Positions 34,304 to 52,963 of a stretch of DNA of 64,000 bases are shown piece by piece. Where the stretch lies: assembly GCA_004565275.1 (NCBI GenBank), contig SDOX01000001.1, positions 940,947 to 1,004,946 on the forward strand, read 5' to 3'. Within the stretch, counting starts at the first letter, position 1. Each line of letters starts with the position of its first letter. The notes under the pieces were generated by a model. That model ran no database searches. It saw only the letters and a list, made by a program, of their open reading frames with translations, and was not told where the DNA came from. The translations under genes and the position numbers were made by a program. Source of the DNA: Nannochloropsis salina CCMP1776 (taxonomy: Eukaryota; Sar; Eustigmatophyceae; Eustigmatales; Monodopsidaceae).

Positions 34304-37300
34304 ATGGTACTTGACCATCCTATTCACCTCGAGGAGGGGGATGACGAAGAAGACATCTACGTCAGTCCTCAAACGCTCTCCACCATCAGGTGATTTTGAA
34401 ATGACGCGACCATACGTCTTATTTCCGTCCATTTTCCTTCGTTTCCTACCTCCTGCTCATGCCTTCTTCCTCATAAGCCCTTCGTCTCCCCAATTGTAAA
34501 CCCATGATGTGTAATGCATTTTAGGCTGGAACTTCGGGCGGCTGTGGCAGATTTAAGTGCCCGGGGTTTAAAGTTAGCTGCGAAGTGGGCAGCCGAGCAG
34601 CTTGCTGGTCTACGGTACGTGCGAGAGGAGATAGAAGAAGTATATAACTTCTGGAATGAAGGTCAGACGTATTCGGAAAAGGACGGAGGGTGACGGATAA
34701 GTACACGCCTCCTATCCCTGGTGCACAGGCAACCGTCCACCAATATGGACCACCCTGCAGGGATGTTCTCGGGGCCCAGAGCCTGGGAGGGATGGGTGGA
34801 GGAGGAGGCGGGCGAGGACGAAGGCACTGCCCCTGCGGAGGTACGCACATGACCAGGAGGAGGTGGTTATTTATGGAGTGTGATCTCCACCATGATACGC
34901 TTGCCAGGCTGGGAAGACTTCCCTTGACGCGCGTATTTTCCCGGGACTGGCGCGGTGTGTACCCCCACAGCTCCCTGAAGCGTACTATCTGGCTCCCGAA
35001 TAATTCACAACCTTCCATTCTTCCTCCCTCTTTCCCTCCCTCCCTCCCTCCCTCCCTCCTCGTCTCCCTCCTCTATTTCACGCTTTTCAGTTTAGCGACG
35101 CTTTTCTGGTGGCCAAGGCGTGCTTTGACACCGGTGAATACAGACGGGCCGCGCATGTTTTGCAAATGGAGAAGGAGGAGGCAGGGATAGAAGGAGGGAT
35201 GGAGGGGGGCGGCGAGGGAGAGGCCTCGCTCCCTGCTCGGACGATCAATCAGGAAGAATTGTTTCTACGGTCTTACGCCTCCTATTTGGCAGGAGAGAAG
35301 GTGAAGAGGGTGGATGGGACTGCGTGTAGATAGGGTAGTGGCCCCGGACGATGGCGACTTCCCCCCCTCCCGCTCTCCCTCCCTCCCTCCCTCCCATTCT
35401 TCCCTCCTCCCTCCTTCTCTGTACTCGTCCGTTTTGTGCGAATGTCGGAGAAGTGCCATCTTAAGTGTGTGGCACGATAGGAGGGATGTTTTGTCTCGGC
35501 TTCCTTCCCCCTAAACAGTTGCGACATTCCCTCCCTCCCTCCCTCCCTCCTTCCCTCCCTCGTTTTCCCCTGTCCTCAAAGGCGAAGGAAGAACGCATGA
35601 TGGAAATCACGGACCAGCTCGATCGTTGTCAAGTCCTCAACACCGACCTTCAGGTGGGAGCGTGGGCCGAGGGGAACCAGAGAGGGACTGAGGAGGAGAA
35701 GCAGGAGGAAGAAAAGGAGGGAAGAATGGAGGAAGGGAAGGGGATAGGGACGGAGAAAGGGAAGGAGGAGGCAGCGCCTGGAATATGTGATCGTCATTCT
35801 CCGTCCGGCATTTAAGTTCATGACCTTTCTTTCCTTCTTTTTTCCTCACTGCCTCCCTGTCAGGCGCTGATCGATGAGCTCGCGCCCCTCCACGCTACCA
35901 AGGTTCCTCCCCCTATTTCTCCTCCTCTCCCTCTCCTTTCCTTCCTCTTTCCCTGCCCCCTTTACCCTTGACGCCACGCAGTCTCCCTCTCTTCACTCAT
36001 CTGTCCCCGCCTTTCTCCCTATCCCCCTCACCCAGTCTCTGGATGGTTTCAACCTATATATGTACGCGGTCGCCTTGAAAGAGATGGAGCCGTACCTAGT
36101 CCCTCGGAGGAACACAACACCATCCTTGGCCGCTGCAGCCGAGGTGGCTGAACAGGAGGGGCGAGGGGGCGTGGGAGGCGGAGGGGGCGGGGGAGGGGAG
36201 AGGGAAACGGTCGCCGAGGGGGCCCCAGCACTTAATCGAGAGGGGGTTTGCGGGGAGGAAGGGCAGATGCGTCGGCCGAGGTCTGTCCTCCCTCCCTCCC
36301 TCCCTCCCTCCCTCCCCTTCCCCCCCTTTTTCTATCCGCCTTGCCTCGTTTATTCCACTCCTTTCGCCTGTTTCTGCGCTCACCCTCATTCCCATCCTCC
36401 CTCCCTCCTGTCTGCTGCCAGCGCCAAGAGCGTCTTGGTGGAAGCCGTGCTCGCCTACCCCTACAACTGGAGCGCTTGGTTGGATCTGGCCGAGGTCCTC
36501 TGCGACGAGAAACAGCACCAGCAACGTTCGGAGGAGGGGGCGGGCAGGGGCAAGTCGGATCCGCCCCTGCTGGAGGGGAGGAGAGGAGGGGGGGTGGGGG
36601 GGCGGGGGGGGCAAAGAGGGGAAAGAGGGGAGGGCTTCTTCTCGGAGCAAGTACAAGGACGCTTGTCTACCTTGTGGATGTACGATTTCTTCCAGGTCGG
36701 GAAGGAGGGCGGGAGGGAAAGAGGGTGGGAGGGTGGGAAAGAGGCGGAAAGAGACGCGTCAGGTCAGTGAGTAAGGATCCCTCTCCCATGAACAGGCCCA
36801 CCTGCTGCTCGAGCAACACCAGAGCGAGCACGCCCTCTTTCTCCTTCGCCGTCTTCTCCACGTGTTTCCGACCTCCTCTTACCTCAAGGTTTGCCGCCTA
36901 CCATCCCTGCGTGCTTTTGTCCACGTGCCTAATCGACCCTCTCTCCCTCCCTCCTTCCCTCCCTCCTTCCCCCTCTCTCTTCCTCCCACAGGCCCAATGT
37001 GCCATCGCCCGCTACAATCTTCGAGATTTCGAGGAAGCCCAGGAAGGCTTCCGGGCGCTTCAAGAGCAAGACCCTTACCGACTGGAAAACTTAGAAAGGT
37101 GAGGCCCAGAGAAGAGGGGGAAAGGGGAAGGAGGAGTGGGGAGGAGCACATTCAGGTGCCTTTAAGCCCAACCCTAACAGTGACTTTTACCCTAACCCTA
37201 ACTCACACACGCCTTTACTCCTTCCCTTGTTCGCGTCCCTGCCCACAGGTATTCCGACGTCCTCTACGTGAAGGAGAGCCGGGCGGAACTCTCTCAACTG

Positions 37301-39909
37301 GCCCATATAGCTGCGCGCAACGACAAATATCGACCTGAGACCTGTTGCATCATCGGCAACTACTACTCTTTAAAGGTGCGCTCCCCTCCGGTCCCTCCAC
37401 CCCGGCTTTTGCTCTCGTGGGCATGTTTTCCCACCCTTCTACCGGCTTCGTTCCGCCGATCGTGTCCGTCTTAGGTTTTTGTATGCCGTCGATTCATAAA
37501 TGTCGGAAGTTCATCCCTATATCCCTCCTTGATGCCCTTTTCCCCCAACCTGAATTTTTGGATATTAGGGTCAACACGAGCGTGCTGTCTTGTACTTCCA
37601 AAGAGCCCTTAGACTGAACCGAAAGTTCCTGTTTGCCTGGTAAGAAACTTGGAGATGGAGGCAAGGGGGGGATGAAGAAATAGAGGGTCAATACCCAAGT
37701 CATCCTGTCGGTCGGACAGGACACTCATGGGCCACGGTTTCCTTGAGATGAAGAACACGGGGGCGGCTATTGAGGTAAGAGGCGTGAAGGGGGAAGGAGA
37801 CAAGGGGGATATAGAGAACGAGATGTCAACGACACAGCAAAGCACAGCCCTTCCTTATCGGTCGAAAACCCCCTCCGTTCTCCATCAAGCCTTTTTGCAC
37901 GTCTCTGCTCAGCCACGGCTTTCCACTGTCTTTTGTAACATCCCTTTCTACTTTTACTTTCATGAAACTCAAACCTCATTGATTTTTCCACCCTAAAAGC
38001 CATATTATGGCTCCTGTGGATTCGTCTTTCTTTCCTCTTTTGACGCAAGCGCAGGTCTCTTTTCTATCCACGGTTCCCACCCTCTCCTGTTCTATCTAAC
38101 ACTGAGATGAGGTTGCTCCCTCCCCACTCGATTTCCTTTCTCGGACCTACAATTGACGGCGTTTAAACACCGTCTCTTGCAAAAGGGCTATCCAGATTCT
38201 TTCCTACCCCCGCTATTCCTTGTCAACCTGCATGACCTTTGATCTTCCCCATCCGCCACACGTCACCCTCGTACGCGTCTTTCATCAGAACGGCTTCCTC
38301 TATATTGTGTGTTTTCAACCTTTTCTCAGGCGTATCGCCGGGCCGTGGACATCAACCCCCGCGATTATCGGGCGTGGTACGGGTTAGGTCAAACGTACGA
38401 GCTCCTGCAAATGTACCTTTATGCCATATATTACTACCGAAAAGCGGCGACCCTCCGTCCTTTCGATGCGCGCATGTGGTGTGCTCTCGTAAGTGCCCGC
38501 GAGAGCAGTATGTTGGGAGGATGGTGGCTTCTCATGCGGTTAGGGGGCCTTTTGCGGACATTCCTATCATTTGCTTCCGCTTTCCCCTTCCATGTTCTCT
38601 TGACCATTCTTCAAATTCCTGGATGTAGCGGGACGTAAGCTGTCAGGCGGAAGCATGATCTCGTGTGATGGCATCTTTTTGGGACGTATCAGTGTCACCC
38701 CGTCTACGGAATTGTGGGCCACCATCTCACACCTCTTTACTATGGCTCACTCCCCCCTTCTCCTCTCCTTTCAGGGTGTCTGCTACGAACAATTGGACCG
38801 ACGCAACGAAGCCATCAAGTGCTACGAGAGGGCTGTCTGCAACAACGACAGGTTGTAAACACTAACATCTTTTAGTTGAAGACAGCGCGAGGGAGTATGC
38901 TTTAAAGGGGGAAGAAGGGAGGATTGAATGATACTTGTTTGAAATATTCTTCCTTATTTCAAATATAATCAATTTGTATTCCCGTGTGCAGCGAGTGCTC
39001 AACTTCCTCATTTTTTCTTCCCCGCGCACTCCTCCCATGTAGGGAGGGAATCGCCACAGCCAAGCTCGCCCGCCTCTACCGCGATGATCAAGACGAATGG
39101 AAGGCCGCTCGCTGCTACCAGCGCCACTTAGAAGCACGCCAAGGGTATCAGGTGAGGAGAACGCGGAGACGTGGAATGAGGAGACGATAAAAAGGGTTCG
39201 CGCGAGTGACACAAGTTGACCTTTCCTTGACTGTCTCCTGCGTGATCCCAACCTGAAAGAAAGTAGAGAGAGATACGGCGAGGAGAATATAACGTCACCG
39301 CGCCAGGAGCTAATGCATATGTATGGATGAAAAACTTGTCTTCAACTGGGGTACTTTCTTTCCGGCCTTCTATCCCCCTCTCGAGCAGACGGACGGAAGC
39401 GCCGATACGGTTGACGCTCTCCTATTCCTCGCGCATTATCACAAAAGGAGGCACGACCTCCACACTGCCACGCTTTACTGCAACCGCCTGTTGGATATGG
39501 GAGGGCGGGTATGTGAGAGGACAAAGAGGGACAGAAAAAGACGGAAAGATAGAGGAGAAAGGAGGGACAGGGTCCGACTGACGTTCTTTGGGCATCATGA
39601 CAGGAGCAAGAAGAAGCGAAAGCTTTGCTTCGAGAAATCCGCAGTATGGAAGGTCAAGAGGAGGAAGAAGAAGAGGAACGGCGACGGAGCTTCAGTGCAT
39701 TTCCAGTCTTCGATCATGACGAGAGCGCAAATCTTCCTTCCTTCTCCTCGGATTTATCACCAGCAGCCGTTACCTCGCCGTCTCATAACAGCAGTGGTAC
39801 TCGGAGAATGACAAGACAACAAGCAGCAGCGGCTGCAGCGGCTGCAGCAGAGGCCATGCGTGGTGGGGAAAGAAGACGGGCGGACGTGGGATCTTCGCCT
39901 GAATGCTAG
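34304..39909 (+). CDS. APC8: Anaphase-promoting complex subunit 8 (CDC23), TPR protein
   Basis: This is a scaffold TPR subunit of the APC/C ubiquitin ligase. Eighteen exons: 34304-34389, 34525-34614, 34729-34840, 35091-35300, 35582-35653, 35864-35902, 36036-36280, 36422-36695, 36796-36888, 36992-37098, 37249-37375, 37569-37639, 37720-37774, 38330-38488, 38775-38851, 39043-39151, 39389-39508, 39604-39909; 783 residues. The N-terminal block is [23 protein letters not shown] repeats include [60 protein letters not shown] and [20 protein letters not shown], near-signature CDC23 text. Acidic/Gly-rich inserts sit in exons 4, 7 and 8, and the tail is Glu- and Ala-rich. Homologues are about 560-600 residues; the inserts explain the excess. 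Confidence 0.95.
37167..37203 (+). repeat. Telomere-like repeats in an APC8 intron
   Basis: CCCAACCCTAACA and TACCCTAACCCTAACT lie in the short intron between APC8 exons 10 and 11. This is a second interstitial telomere-like patch in the window. Confidence 0.75.
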
Positions 39910-40797
39910 CGTGGCTGGCGGAAAGGGGAAAGACCATAGAGTTATGCCTCCAGGGAGCATTTGTTTCCAAAAAGTGGAAACAAGACACGGTGTGAATAAT
40001 TCTCGTAAAGGCTTTCATGGGTGATGTTCATGAAAGAGAAACGAGGCTGAAGGTGAAAAGGACGATGGTCTGATCTTTGACAGATCAAGCTTACAGCTCG
40101 CTCGAGTATAAAAATAGATAACAAACAATCTGTCTCATTAAGATAAATTGCTATCTTGTCTTTTGAATCCTCCTCTTCCTGCTTGCTTTCTTCCGACAGG
40201 GCTTGACTTCCGTGTCGGCTTCCATCGTGGGGAAACCTTCCAGTAGTCTTGCCTGGCTGTGCTTGCTCGAGGATTGAGCTTAAGCCACCTAGCGAAATCT
40301 CTGTCTACGCTCTCTCGCAAATACAGGATATTGAGGTTCCCTCCCTTACCAACCTGAGATAGCTGACGACATGCGGGCACTACACACCTTACTCCCTCCG
40401 TTCAACCTTCTGTACCCTACCACGACGCACTGGCCCCTTTCGCTTTCCTCCTTCCTGTTCCCCCCTCCATCGCCTTTCGCCCTCCATCGCCTTTCGCCGA
40501 AACGATTCCGTGGCTCACCTCCCCCATTTTCCTAACTTCCCGTCCCCATACTACCCCGGGGGGAGGGGGGGGGGTCTTGGGGGGGGGGAGTCTTTAACTT
40601 TCTAACATATGTGCTGAGGCTCTCGTCTTGTTTTCACCCAACCCTCTACGTTCGCCCTTTGCGCAATGCCCCCCTCAACCCATCCTTCTCTATCCATTCA
40701 TTTCCTCTCACGAATTAACATATTGTTCCACCTGCGTGCCTGATTTCCCACTACATATCAGGATCCTTGATATTTCCAGCTCTTTTGTCCGTTTTCT
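39910..40797. other. Convergent spacer between APC8 and CDC48
   Basis: 890 bases lie between two converging stops. It contains an interrupted G homopolymer at about 40556-40590, beside a CCCCGGGG step. An 80-codon minus-strand frame at 40138-40380 has no recognisable feature. Confidence 0.55.
40556..40590 (+). repeat. G homopolymer cluster
   Basis: Three runs of 7-10 G, split by A and by TCTT, follow a CCCC step. Length calls here are prone to error, and a G-quadruplex is likely in single-stranded form. Confidence 0.8.
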
Positions 40798-47878
<7,081 letters not shown>

Positions 47879-49000
47879 GTTCTCGCGTGCAACCTGTGTA
47901 AATTTTGGTTTGTTGGTCTGGTGGTAGAAGAAAACACGCGTGGATGAGGTTGATAGCTTCGATGACAAACCTGGGACCATCCCAGAAAAAGGGTCGGTCG
48001 AATGACTCGGGACAGACTTCCACAGCATCGAAAGGGTAACAACGCATCTCGTTTTCAAGAGGAAGGCTGTGATAGTTTCGCGCAGACAACGTGTACACAA
48101 GACAGATAGGGCTTGGTTGGGCTCTACTGCGAGCATGGAAGCTAACGGCCGCAGCCGGTGCCGTTTTTGCACCCATAAGACTAAGCGTAATGACATAAAA
48201 GCCACATGCAGTCTGCACAGGCTCCTCTCTCCAATCTCTAGCCAATGGTAACGATCAAAACAAACATCCAAACGCCAAACATGTGGAACGGGCCTGCGAC
48301 GGGCTTGCAAAATGGACACTTAGCGCACGAGGGAGGATGATGTGGTGCTTTGAGCCCGATATCGGGGGAGGGACAAGGATGGAAGAGTCGAACGAGTCTT
48401 TCGCAGGCTAGTCTCGTGCCACCATTGCACCCTCCGATATGACACACACATCGTCCATGGCGCCAGGGCGCGATGACCCTCCCTTGCGCACGGCGGGCCC
48501 GGGTGGGAGGCATGCGTTCAGGTTACAGGTGATCGCCAGAAACTTGCAGAAGGAAGAACTTCGAAGAAAGGCAGCAGCCTGGGGGGTCCAAGCCCGCCCT
48601 CCCAAGCAGCATGACCATGACGACCGCAAAAGAAGAGTATTCGGGCTTCACACAACGAAAACGTGAGTATGGCAGCAAAAAGATTAGAAAGTATGCGATG
48701 CGATACTTTGCCCCCCATTGGTGGGTAGATGTTTCTTTTCAATTTGACCACCTCGTTTTCCTTGTTGGGAATGGCCCATTTCTTATACAACTCCATGCCC
48801 AAGAAAAGCATCGTTTGATGCAGGTGAAGAGCCATTGCAGCTCACCCATCAATTTTGATTCTATAGGCATATAGGGTAAAATCATCACAAAGTGTAGTGT
48901 ATTCCCTCATATACTCGGAAATGCCTACATTTCACTCATCGATTGTTTCCAAAGTAAGGCTTTCGAGGCAAATATATCCGCAACATTCGTTATTGTAGGT
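47879..49000. other. CDC48 upstream region; possible unrecognised gene
   Basis: The CDC48 frame stays open for some codons upstream of the chosen ATG but looks unlike the family. Between about 48240 and 48840 frames on both strands look partly coding. The minus strand has a hydrophobic stretch and a Cys-rich run (CAKCPFCK) before a membrane-like segment ending at a stop near 48238. The plus strand has a charged helical run (RNLQKEELRRKAAAWG). I could not join either into a known protein. Confidence 0.3.
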
Positions 49001-50782
49001 TCTTGCAATTTGTGGCTTCCATATTGCATCGTATTTTTTTCAAGCTATAGGACTTCTGTCGGTATACAACAAAAGATCTGCATCCAAAATTTGTAACGAG
49101 TTGCAGTCTTCCCTATTCAAGCGTCTTCAATACACAAATTGCATCGTACGTTTTTGTAATTATGTTGCATTGCTGAGAGTGACTTGTGAGTTGTCCAAGA
49201 AAAGTAGAGGAAAGTCAAAAAGGACCGAAGTATCCTTTGTGTCAGTGGTGTGCTTTCATTTTCTCACATGTAAAGTGGAGATAATTCATGTTGGCAAATC
49301 TTTGTGTACGTACTCGCAAAAATCATTCAACGAGCCAAACGGGGTATTTACGACATAAGCGGTCGCAATGCTTCAAAGTGAACAGAAATGTACTTATGTA
49401 AAGTAAGCCACCAGACGATCTTGGAAAATGACAAAAGAGACACATAGAGGAAACTATGTAAGTGTAGATACACATGCATGGTATGCGCTTCTGTCCAATT
49501 ATCCCCCTCTTCCTTCTTCGTCTTTTCGCCCTCTTGTCATAGATCAGTATATCCTCCACTCCTACATTGTAGAAGAACGATAGGTCAATGAGACCCTGTG
49601 AAGTGTGCGGATGCCAAGAAAGTATCTACATCCTCAAAAGTAAAGAGCTTGGCCATTGAAAGCCTACACCTCTTCAGATTAGCCAATTCTTCTTTATACA
49701 GAACTCCATTTATCAAATAAGCGGTCCAAAGGGCGGTCGTTTGTGGATTAAAGGAAACGACAGTTTCTCAAAATGTGGAGGTCAATAATGAGCTATGCGC
49801 ATCTGCATATGTGTCAAGGCGTTCTCCGAGAATGGGTCCATTTATCACCAAGGGCGTAGCAAAAGCCAAATAATTCAGAGTGAATCAGAATATAGCGTGA
49901 ATATGCTGAAGGTTTGGATTTATATTTCTGACTTCTGGATTTTTTTGGTATTGATTTCACGACGCTAAGTAAATGCGCCATATAAGGGCCTTGCTGATAT
50001 GTGGAAAAGCTACAGTAAAATTCTACAGAAAGCCGTCAGAAACGTCGTCAATTTCATTCATAACAGCAAAATATATGAAGGATTACCCTCCTTGCGCCCC
50101 CTTCCACGTGCCAAGATCCCTTTAACTCGTGCAGCTTTGCTCTTGTTCGAGGTCCGCAGGGGGGAAAAGCCCTAGCGAGGGTCAGAAGACGCAAAAGCCC
50201 GAAATTTGTCCGGGCCCCGACTCCCGCCCCGGCCTCCCGCCGCAAATGTCCTTTGAGGGGCTTGCCACTCTGTCCGCTCCGTGTCCCCACGCCGACTCCT
50301 TTTGCATGCAAAGACATAAATTGTTGGCGAGGTGTGTTCCTCCAGCAGTTTTAGGACCGCGTCAGGCTATCGTTTCTACGCCCGACTTGTCTCGGGTTTC
50401 AGCCTCCTGCGTTTTGTTCCTTGAGATTTTTCAGCCCAAGGTAACGCCCAGTGATAATTGAGATGTGCCTCTTCGCACGCAACGTGAAATGGCGATGCCT
50501 TGAAAAATGTTCATGCCCGCGCTCCCTCTTGCTTTGATAGCATTAGCACTTGGGACATTGGAAAAGCTGGAGATGGGTTGGCAGTTTTCTAATGTGCTTT
50601 GTCTGCCATATTTTTTCCAAAGGTATAGCTTGAGATAGACTCAACTGTGACGTGCGAAATCTAGTGCATGGCAACGCTGCACTGTCTCCTTGTTGCTTTT
50701 TCTCTCCTTCCATCAAGCTTTGCTTCTGCCATTTTCTCTGAGCTATTTACCCACGTGACTCCTTCTTATCAGTAAAAGAGGC
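49001..50782. promoter_or_regulatory. Intergenic region and upstream region of the zinc-knuckle gene
   Basis: An AT-rich stretch (49000-50050) is followed by a GC-rich island (about 50090-50460) that probably belongs to the 5' region of the next gene. A 110-codon plus frame in the island (50129-50461) has no recognisable feature. Confidence 0.4.
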
Positions 50783-52963
50783 ATGTCAGAAACAGGTAGC
50801 AACGCACAAGAAGACACAGATGACCTGAGTCCTGGGAGACGGACAAGTGCAGAAGCGAGGCTAAAAAGTGAACACTCGGATCCACACGTGTACGAGGATA
50901 CTCAGGGCTCATCAGATTCATTTCTGGATGCGGTGCCCACATCGCAGGGGACACCGACGTCATCTCATGAAAAAGAAGTAGCCGCAGAGCTCCGACAGGT
51001 CCTTTCAACGGGCTCTTTCGCTGGTTTGTTGATGCAATTGGCGGGCAGCAGTGGTAGTAGCTGTGGCAGCAGTAAAGGTAGTGCTGATAGCACGTCCAAG
51101 GTGTCGGCTTCCACTGAGGTAGCTGTAGACGAGGGCAAGCGAGAAAAACGGCGGCGGCAAGTATCGCCAGGGCTTGTCGACCAGCGCCACCTGGAGGGGC
51201 AAGCACACAGTATGGAGGGGACGGAGAATCCACAAAAAATAGAAGCTCCGCCACCTCTGGTCGCCTTCGCCCCGCGTCCAAGAACTCTCGAGACCCCTGC
51301 TCTGGGAGTACGTATGGCCGCGACGGACCATACAATGTCGTCCATGCAGCCCGTCGTATCGAGGGGCCAAAGCGGGACGAGCGACAGTGCGGGCAGCCTG
51401 AATTTTGCGAACATGTCTCCATTTTCTTCGATAGAATTTCCCATTGGACCTACGCTGTTGACCTCTCCTTCGTTTCCTTCCTCCTCCTCTGAGATGCCGG
51501 AGCCTGTCACATCATTAGGATTGCTCGAAGGTCAAGCATCCATGTCCACGGATTGGCAAGAGGGAGTGCCACTGGATTCGCCGTCTGAAATTTTCATGAG
51601 TCAGGGTGGGGACGGAGGGAGCGGAATGGTGATGGGGGCACCCTCGACTTTCTCGGCGCCCGCACCCACTGCCGGAGACGCCGTTGACGAAAGACTGGTA
51701 GGACTCGCCTCACCTGCCACATCCACCGCCACCTCCACAACGTCCACCATGCACACCATCACGACCATGATGGACCTCCAGTCGGGACAGGCGGAAGGGT
51801 CTGGAGCAGGCTATCAACCTGTACTGAACGCCGACACGCATTTTCCCTTCTCTGCGTCGACCCCCGACGAGACCCTTTCCCTCCCCTCTCCCTCGGTGGC
51901 GGCGGCTTCCCTCGGACCTCCTGCTGACAGGACAAGGGACTGGCAAGGAAGGAAAGGGTTGAGAAGCGAAACGAACACGGGATCGCTCCTCGTTGGTGCA
52001 GAGCATCCTAGAGTGATTACTTCTCCGACTCTTGCAACCCTTTCCTCCAGCGGGGCGCGTGGGCAGGGGCAGCCTCGACAGATTCCTCCACCCCCGTTGC
52101 CGCTGCCGGCAGCCTCTCCCATGGCCACTGCTACGATGATGATGGGTCACCTAGGCTTTAACACCTACTATGCACCACCACCCGTCCCCTCCTTCCTACC
52201 CTCTGCCTCCAAGGCGTCAAAATCCGCAGCTGCCACGGTGACACCGGCCGGTGCTGCCAATAGGGCAGCCGCTGCGGCTTTGACGAGCGGAAGTCGGGGC
52301 TCACGAACCAGGAGACGGTCTGCGAGCCTGTCGACCTCGTCTACACCGCCAATGCTTCCCGTCGCGGCCATTCCCAGGGCAGCTGCCGCCACAAGACCTA
52401 CAATAGACACTGCTGCTGAGGTAGCAGAGTCAAGTACAGGACTTCTTCGTGGAAGCTACAGGTGCGGGCGCTGTGGAGGGATGAAAAAGAATCACGTATG
52501 CCCCTATCTGTACGAGGAGCATCTGGAGAGGCGGGACGCCGGCACAGAGGTAGACTTGGTGTTAACACGGGGAGATCCGGACAAAGGAGGGCGTCCAAAT
52601 ATGCCCTCTGGCATGTCCTTTCATTTTCTGACGGTTCGAGCCCGTGAAAATATGAAGGCGGATTTTCAGACATTACTAGCATCGACACCAGAGCTGGACA
52701 TCAGGATGGAGGCAAGCATTCCATCGACTCACACTTCCTCGTCTTCGGCGCCACTGCTGCCCCTGCCAGTACCCATGAGCGTTCATGGACAAGCCATGGC
52801 ACATTCAGCTTTATATGATAACATGAATATGTCTCTGTCGATACAGGAGCAAGAGCCTCAGGGACAGCGGCGCCAGCTGCAGCAGCAACAACATGTGTAC
52901 CCTTCACCAGATCAAGCCCCCGCCATCGACTCACAGGTTCCAACAGATATGGAGGAGGATTAA
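50783..52963 (+). CDS. Intronless, mostly disordered protein with one Cys/His zinc-knuckle-like motif
   Basis: I do not recognise this 726-residue protein. It is encoded by one exon, starting at the first ATG of a long open frame. Most of it is Ser/Thr/Pro/Ala/Gly-rich and low in hydrophobic residues, so likely disordered. A compact motif near residues 558-576 reads YRCGRCGGMKKNHVCPYLYE: C561-x2-C564-x6-H571-x-C573, which could bind one zinc ion. It is followed by a more ordered stretch (MSFHFLTVRARENMKADFQT). The C-terminus is Gln-rich. A basic run with RRRSASLS (near residues 513-522) could be a nuclear signal. Together these features resemble a transcriptional or chromatin regulator, but that is inference. 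It has no introns, unlike most neighbours. Confidence 0.85.
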   Translation: MSETGSNAQEDTDDLSPGRRTSAEARLKSEHSDPHVYEDTQGSSDSFLDAVPTSQGTPTSSHEKEVAAELRQVLSTGSFAGLLMQLAGSSGSSCGSSKGSADSTSKVSASTEVAVDEGKREKRRRQVSPGLVDQRHLEGQAHSMEGTENPQKIEAPPPLVAFAPRPRTLETPALGVRMAATDHTMSSMQPVVSRGQSGTSDSAGSLNFANMSPFSSIEFPIGPTLLTSPSFPSSSSEMPEPVTSLGLLEGQASMSTDWQEGVPLDSPSEIFMSQGGDGGSGMVMGAPSTFSAPAPTAGDAVDERLVGLASPATSTATSTTSTMHTITTMMDLQSGQAEGSGAGYQPVLNADTHFPFSASTPDETLSLPSPSVAAASLGPPADRTRDWQGRKGLRSETNTGSLLVGAEHPRVITSPTLATLSSSGARGQGQPRQIPPPPLPLPAASPMATATMMMGHLGFNTYYAPPPVPSFLPSASKASKSAAATVTPAGAANRAAAAALTSGSRGSRTRRRSASLSTSSTPPMLPVAAIPRAAAATRPTIDTAAEVAESSTGLLRGSYRCGRCGGMKKNHVCPYLYEEHLERRDAGTEVDLVLTRGDPDKGGRPNMPSGMSFHFLTVRARENMKADFQTLLASTPELDIRMEASIPSTHTSSSSAPLLPLPVPMSVHGQAMAHSALYDNMNMSLSIQEQEPQGQRRQLQQQQHVYPSPDQAPAIDSQVPTDMEED

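Noticed and set aside
40138-40380. 80-codon minus-strand frame between APC8 and CDC48
   Set aside because: No motif, no splice context, and it lies in the convergent 3' spacer.
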